Position numbers and translations under genes: made by a program. Shown in pieces: positions 6,697-9,890 of a DNA stretch of 9,890 nucleotides. The stretch is from contig JAGWZS010000048.1 in assembly GCA_018971905.1 (NCBI GenBank), positions 1 to 9,890 of the forward strand. The letters run 5' to 3'. The notes below the pieces were generated by a model, which saw only the letters and a program-made list of their open reading frames with translations, made no database searches and was not told the origin of the DNA. This stretch comes from Rhodospirillales bacterium. Lineage in GTDB: Bacteria > Pseudomonadota > Alphaproteobacteria > Acetobacterales > Acetobacteraceae. Position 1 is the stretch's first letter. Every line of letters starts with the position of its first letter.

Positions 6697-7200
6697 TCAG
6701 GCGTTTGCCATTGGGGTGGCATTGGCGGCGGCACGGCGCTGCTGCCAGAGGCCCACGAAGTCGATCGGCCCCAGCAGCACGGGCGGGAAACCGCCATCGC
6801 GCGTTACGTCCGCCAGGATGTTGCGGGCGAAGGGGAAAAGCAGGCGGGGGCATTCCACCAGCAAAACCGGCTCCTGCTGTTCCTCCGGGATGCCGCTGAG
6901 CGTGAACACACCGGCATAAGCAAGGTCGGCGATGAAGACCACGGGCGGTTTTTCTTGTGTGCCGCCGGCGGCTTTCGGGGCCTCGGTGGTGCCTTCGGCG
7001 CGGATCGCCAGTGTGACCTCGAACACGGTTTGTTTTTCTTCGAGGCGGCGCACCTGCACGTCCAGGTTCAGGTTTACGTGCGGCTGGGCGCGGAGCTGGG
7101 TGAAGATGGCGGGCGCGCCCGGAACCTCGAAGGAAAGATCCTTGGTGTATTGAATGTTCAGGAGCAGCGGTTGCGGCGGCATGCCGGCTTGGTCGGACAT
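6697..7200 (-). CDS. secB: Protein-export chaperone SecB
   Basis: A 167-residue SecB, the tetrameric cytoplasmic chaperone that keeps precursor proteins unfolded and passes them to SecA. Family features are LNIQYTKDLSFEVP (about 14-27), the NLNLDVQVRRL strand, FIADLAYAGVFTL (89-101), and the C-terminal FPFARNILADVTRDGGFPPVLL region (shown in part: DVTRDGGFPP, 131-140) leading into the last helix. A run of extra residues (about 70-86, TTEAPKAAGGTQEK) lengthens one beta-hairpin loop relative to short SecB proteins. ATG 7200 is chosen because AGGGAA lies 7 bases upstream; the open frame to 7509 is antisense to argC. It shares a terminator with the TlpA-like gene and a 67-bp gap with argC. The presence of secB supports a proteobacterial origin. 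Confidence 0.95.
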   Translation of the reverse strand: MSDQAGMPPQPLLLNIQYTKDLSFEVPGAPAIFTQLRAQPHVNLNLDVQVRRLEEKQTVFEVTLAIRAEGTTEAPKAAGGTQEKPPVVFIADLAYAGVFTLSGIPEEQQEPVLLVECPRLLFPFARNILADVTRDGGFPPVLLGPIDFVGLWQQRRAAANATPMANA

Positions 7201-7267
7201 ATCTGGTTTCCCTGTTTGCGTTGCCGGTGCCCTAGCATGATGCCCCCGCCATGATAAGAGAGGCCGC
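7201..7267. promoter_or_regulatory. Divergent secB/argC intergenic region
   Basis: These 67 bases must carry the promoters of both secB (minus) and argC (plus), unless they lie inside the genes. The secB ribosome binding site (AGGGAA on the minus strand, 7208-7213) and the argC site (GAGAGG, 7258-7263) are visible. I see no convincing -35/-10 pair on either strand. Confidence 0.4.
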
Positions 7268-8176
7268 ATGAACGCGCGCATATTCATAGACGGCCAGGCC
7301 GGCACTACCGGGCTTGGCATAGCCCAGCGCCTTGAGGCGGATGGAGGCTTTTCTCTCATCACCTTGCCCGAGACCAGCCGCAAGAGCCCGGAAGCAAGGG
7401 CCGAGGCGATGGGCCGTGCCGACCTTACCGTGCTCTGCCTGCCGGACGATGCGGCGCGCGAGGCCGTGGCCATTGCCCCGCAGGGGACGCGGATTTTGGA
7501 CGCCAGCACCGCCCACCGCGTGGCGCCGGGCTGGGTGTATGGCTTTGCAGAGCTGATGCCGGGTCAGGCGGAGATGATTGCCCAGGCGGAGCGCGTGGCC
7601 AACCCTGGCTGCTATGCCACTGGCGCCATTGCGCTTCTGCGCCCGCTCACCGCGCTCGGGCTGCTGGCGGCGGAAGCGCCACTCTCTATCAATGCCGTTT
7701 CCGGCTATTCCGGCGGCGGTAAAACCATGATTGCCGACCACGAGGCCCAGGGCGGCCCGGCGTTCGAGCTTTACGCGCTGGGGCTGAAGCATAAGCATCT
7801 GCCTGAGATCGTGCGCTATGGAGGGCTTGCCCGCGCGCCGATTTTCGTGCCCTCCGTGGGGCATTTCGCGCAGGGAATGCTGGTGTGCGTGCCGCTGCAT
7901 CTGGGGCAGCTCAGCAAGGTGGGCAGTGCCGCGCAACTCGCGGAGGCTTACGCGGATTATTACGCCGGGACGGAAACCATTTCCGTACATCGTGGCATTT
8001 GGGGCGGCAATTTGGACCCGCAGGCGCTGAACAATACCAACCGTCTTGAAATCTTCATCTGCGCCAACGAAACGGCGGGGCAGGCGGTGCTGGTCGCGCG
8101 GCTGGATAATCTTGGCAAGGGCGCTTCCGGGGCGGCCGTGCAGAACATGAAACTGATGCTGGGGCTGGTGGCATGA
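7268..8176 (+). CDS. argC: N-acetyl-gamma-glutamyl-phosphate reductase, type 2
   Basis: A 302-residue enzyme that reduces N-acetylglutamyl-5-phosphate with NADPH to N-acetylglutamate 5-semialdehyde, the third step of arginine synthesis. The Rossmann nucleotide loop DGQAGTTGLGIAQRL (about 8-22), the VLCLPDDAA segment, the catalytic cysteine in ANPGCYATG (Cys115) and SGYSGGGK are visible. The protein is about 40 residues shorter than the classical type-1 ArgC and matches the compact ArgC2 form. The ATG at 7268 follows GAGAGG with a 4-base gap. It diverges from secB and overlaps the next gene by 4 bases (ATGA), so it heads an operon with the carbonic-anhydrase-like gene. No clear promoter is visible in the 67-bp upstream gap. 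Confidence 0.94.
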   Translation: MNARIFIDGQAGTTGLGIAQRLEADGGFSLITLPETSRKSPEARAEAMGRADLTVLCLPDDAAREAVAIAPQGTRILDASTAHRVAPGWVYGFAELMPGQAEMIAQAERVANPGCYATGAIALLRPLTALGLLAAEAPLSINAVSGYSGGGKTMIADHEAQGGPAFELYALGLKHKHLPEIVRYGGLARAPIFVPSVGHFAQGMLVCVPLHLGQLSKVGSAAQLAEAYADYYAGTETISVHRGIWGGNLDPQALNNTNRLEIFICANETAGQAVLVARLDNLGKGASGAAVQNMKLMLGLVA

Positions 8177-8724
8177 GCGAGATGCAACGCCCCGGCGGGC
8201 TGCTTTATGCGCTGGGTGATTTGAAGCCGCAGATTGACCCCACGGCCTGGATTGCACCCACCGCCGTGCTGATTGGCGATGTGCGGGTGGGGCCGGGCAC
8301 CAATATCTGGTTCAATTGCGTCCTGCGCGGGGATATCAACCCGATCATCGTTGGTGCGCGCACCAATATCCAGGATGGTACGGTGGTGCATGTGGAATAT
8401 CACAAATATCCCGCCATCATCGGGGATGACGTGACCATCGGCCATTCCGCCATCATCCATGCCTGCCAACTGGAAAACCATGCCTTCATCGGCATGGGCG
8501 CCACGGTGCTGGATGGCGCGGTGGTAGAGGAAGGCGGGCTGTTGGGCGCGCGCGGGCTGCTGGGGCCGGGCAAGCGGATTGGCCGACAGCAGCTATGGGC
8601 TGGCACGCCAGCCCGCTTCGTGCGGAACATGAGCAACGAAGAGCGTGCCAGTTGGGGTGAGATCGGCCCACGCTATGTTGAACTGGCCAACCGCTACCGT
8701 GAGAGTTTTCGACCAATAGATTAA
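8173..8724 (+). CDS. Gamma-carbonic-anhydrase-family hexapeptide protein
   Basis: A 183-residue left-handed beta-helix protein of the gamma-carbonic anhydrase/YrdA/PaaY group, expected to form a trimer in the cytoplasm. Hexapeptide-repeat rungs are seen from about residue 20 to 150 (for example TAWIAPTAVLIGDVRVGPGT, in part IGDVRVGPGT). The three zinc-ligand histidines are present: His73 in TVVHVE, and His91 and His96 in IGHSAIIHAC. The C-terminal helix ends NMSNEERASWGEIGPRYVELA. The zinc site suggests hydration of CO2 is possible, but many family members have weak or unknown activity. The start overlaps the argC stop (ATGA), indicating coupled expression. The family is confident, the substrate open. 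Confidence 0.88.
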   Translation: MSEMQRPGGLLYALGDLKPQIDPTAWIAPTAVLIGDVRVGPGTNIWFNCVLRGDINPIIVGARTNIQDGTVVHVEYHKYPAIIGDDVTIGHSAIIHACQLENHAFIGMGATVLDGAVVEEGGLLGARGLLGPGKRIGRQQLWAGTPARFVRNMSNEERASWGEIGPRYVELANRYRESFRPID

Positions 8725-8766
8725 TTTTCCTGGCAAATTGGCGGGGGCGATACTAAATCATCGCGC

Positions 8767-9366
8767 ATGACCGATCAGGAATTTGAGGCCGCTCTGATTG
8801 ACGCCGCTTTTGCCTTGGGGGCAGAGGCGGGGTGGTTGCGCGTGTCTCCGGCGGCGGCGGCCCGCCATGCGGGGCTGGATCTCGCCAGGGCGCGCGCGCT
8901 TTTTCCCTGCACCGGGGAGATTTTGAGAAAATTCGGCCGCCAGGCGGATGCGGCGGCGCTGAGCCATGCGATGACCGATGGCAGCGTGCGGGACAGGCTG
9001 TTTGATAGTCTGCTCCGCCGGTTCGATTATTTACAGCTTCGCCGTGCCGGTGTGGTGGCGCTGATGCGGGCCTTGCCTTTTTGCCCGCCGCTGGCGCTGG
9101 CGCTGGCGGGAATGAACCTTGCCTCGATGGGCTGGCTGCTGGAAGGGGCAGGGGTGGAGGCCACGGGCGTTGGCGGCGCGTTGAAGAAGCGCGGGCTGCT
9201 GGCGGTGTGGCTGTATGGCCTGCGCGCCTGGGCCGAGGATAACAGCCCGGATCTGACCGCCACAATGGCTGCGGTGGACAAAGCCCTTGCCAGGGCAGAG
9301 GGGGTGGCTCAGCGCCATTCATCCTCTCAGCCGCCGCCGGAAGCGGAGACCCCTGCCGCGACATAA
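8767..9366 (+). CDS. COQ9-family (TetR-like fold) protein
   Basis: A 199-residue protein that best fits the COQ9 family, which has a TetR-like helical fold, binds lipids and assists hydroxylation steps in ubiquinone synthesis. An N-terminal helical part resembles a degenerate TetR helix-turn-helix (ARHAGLDLARARALFP, about 32-47). The middle matches COQ9 features: DGSVRDRLFDSLLRRFDYL (about 71-89, in part VRDRLFDSLLRRFD), and an apolar helix LALAGMNLASMGWLL. The end has KKRGLLAVWLYGLRAWAEDNS (in part LLAVWLYGLRAWAEDNSPD), the conserved COQ9 C-terminal pattern. A TetR-type regulator is the alternative reading, and annotation pipelines often confuse the two. The ATG at 8767 has a poor ribosome binding site. 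It is followed after 18 bases by a phasin gene, so the two are probably cotranscribed. Confidence 0.7.
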   Translation: MTDQEFEAALIDAAFALGAEAGWLRVSPAAAARHAGLDLARARALFPCTGEILRKFGRQADAAALSHAMTDGSVRDRLFDSLLRRFDYLQLRRAGVVALMRALPFCPPLALALAGMNLASMGWLLEGAGVEATGVGGALKKRGLLAVWLYGLRAWAEDNSPDLTATMAAVDKALARAEGVAQRHSSSQPPPEAETPAAT

Positions 9367-9384
9367 CCCCAAAGGAGACCGGAC

Positions 9385-9768
9385 ATGGCCGAAAAAACGA
9401 CGAAGACCGGAGCGCAATCCTTCATACCGGATGTGGACGCCATGCTGGCGGCGCACCGGCGAAACCTGGAGGCGCTGACAGCGGCCAATCGCGCGGCAAT
9501 GGAGGGCGTGCAGATCGCTGCCCGCCGGCAAATGGAGATTATGCAGGAGACGATGACCGGCCTTGCCGCCGCCATGAAGGAGTTTCCCGCCAGCCAGACA
9601 CCGGCCAGCCATGCCGCCCGCGTAAAGCAAGCCTATGAGAGTGCCGTGGCCAACGCCAAGGAGCTGGGTGATTTGATCCAGAAGTCCAATGCCGAGGCCG
9701 TGGCCAAACTGAATGCCCGCTTTTCCGAGGCACTGGGTGAGTTGCAGGCCATGCTGGAGAAGAAGTAA
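9385..9768 (+). CDS. Phasin family protein
   Basis: A 127-residue Phasin_2-type protein. Phasins coat polyhydroxyalkanoate granules and control their number and size. The sequence is nearly all amphipathic helix: a first segment VDAMLAAHRRNLEALTAANRAAMEGVQ (in part HRRNLEALTAANRAAMEG, about 24-41), a second with AARRQMEIMQETM, and a C-terminal coiled-coil-like helix AKELGDLIQKSNAEAVAKL. There is no signal peptide and no cysteine. The start has an excellent AAAGGAG ribosome binding site 7 bases before the ATG, implying high translation, as expected for a granule coat protein. Neither a polyhydroxyalkanoate synthase nor a depolymerase is in the window. Phasin-like proteins also occur outside granule biology. 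Confidence 0.87.
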   Translation: MAEKTTKTGAQSFIPDVDAMLAAHRRNLEALTAANRAAMEGVQIAARRQMEIMQETMTGLAAAMKEFPASQTPASHAARVKQAYESAVANAKELGDLIQKSNAEAVAKLNARFSEALGELQAMLEKK

Positions 9769-9806
9769 GGCTTTTCTGCCGTTCTGGCAGGGGCCATATT
9801 GACGGC

Positions 9807-9890
9807 ATGTCCTTTGCCACCCTGCCGCCTCTGCCGCTGACCTTCATTCCCGAGAAACAGGCCCCGCGCCCGTTGCTCAAACCGTTGCGG
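9807..9890 (+). CDS. Unidentified gene, 5' end only
   Basis: An open frame starts at ATG 9807 and runs, still open, to the window edge (28 codons). It begins MSFATLPPLPLTFIPEKQ and is proline-rich. I do not recognise the protein. The nearest purine-rich site (AGGGG at about 9789-9793) is about 13 bases upstream, a little far, so the true start may differ. It lies 38 bases after the phasin stop in the same direction and could belong to that operon. Confidence 0.4.
   Translation, partial: MSFATLPPLPLTFIPEKQAPRPLLKPLR

Noticed and set aside
7201..7509. Upstream extension of the secB frame to 7509
   Set aside because: It is antisense to argC, and ATG 7200 has its own ribosome binding site and gives the normal SecB N-terminus.
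8723..8739. AATTT/AAATT inverted repeat after the carbonic-anhydrase-like gene
   Set aside because: Short, AT-only stem with no T tract; too weak for a terminator or operator call.
8751..8756. TACTAA as a -10 box giving a leaderless COQ9-like transcript
   Set aside because: No -35 element at suitable spacing; the match is too weak to list as a promoter.
9776..9790. CTGCC/GGCAG hairpin after the phasin gene as a terminator
   Set aside because: Only a 5-bp stem followed by GGGG rather than a T tract.
9539..9880. 113-codon minus-strand open frame over the phasin gene
   Set aside because: Antisense shadow with tryptophan/arginine/proline-rich nonsense composition; the phasin on the plus strand has a strong ribosome binding site and clear family pattern.

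Overview
The window is a gene-dense, high-GC stretch (a little over 60% GC by eye) of a bacterial chromosome. The gene set points to Alphaproteobacteria, most plausibly Rhodospirillales/Acetobacteraceae: a COQ9-family protein, a Phasin_2-type phasin, SecB, a short type-2 ArgC, and the argH / small lipoprotein / lysA arrangement. The taxonomic call is inferred from gene content, not from a marker-gene comparison. No RNA gene, insertion sequence, CRISPR array, prophage or transfer gene was seen, and base composition looks even throughout.

Layout. At the left edge aspS (minus strand, first codons only) diverges from a plus-strand trio with overlapping ends: rnd (RNase D), an MmcQ/YjbR-family gene with a GTG start, and a GNAT acetyltransferase with a TTG start. 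The GNAT gene converges on a LysR-type regulator; their stop codons overlap. The LysR gene diverges from a 74-codon ORF of unknown function, and the short space between them carries inverted repeats that could be a LysR operator. Next, reading leftwards on the minus strand, is a compact operon argH > lptM-like lipoprotein > lysA. The lipoprotein is only 41 residues and easy to miss. It overlaps argH by 4 bases and is 1 base from lysA.

A periplasmic TlpA-like thiol-disulfide oxidoreductase diverges from argH, with the two 5' coding ends overlapping. It ends at a clear bidirectional terminator shared with secB (minus strand). secB diverges from argC, which overlaps a gamma-carbonic-anhydrase-like hexapeptide protein, followed by a COQ9/TetR-like gene, a phasin, and the first 28 codons of an unidentified gene running off the right edge.

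How it works together. argH and argC supply two steps of arginine synthesis, and lysA the last step of lysine synthesis. The lipoprotein, TlpA-like protein and SecB all relate to making, exporting or folding envelope proteins. The right end combines a possible quinone-pathway accessory protein with a polyhydroxyalkanoate granule protein. Most of this is ordinary housekeeping sequence. I did not find a defence, mobile or secondary-metabolite system. The observations most worth checking are the hidden LptM-like gene, the overlapping divergent argH/tlpA starts, and the LysR-linked small ORF.
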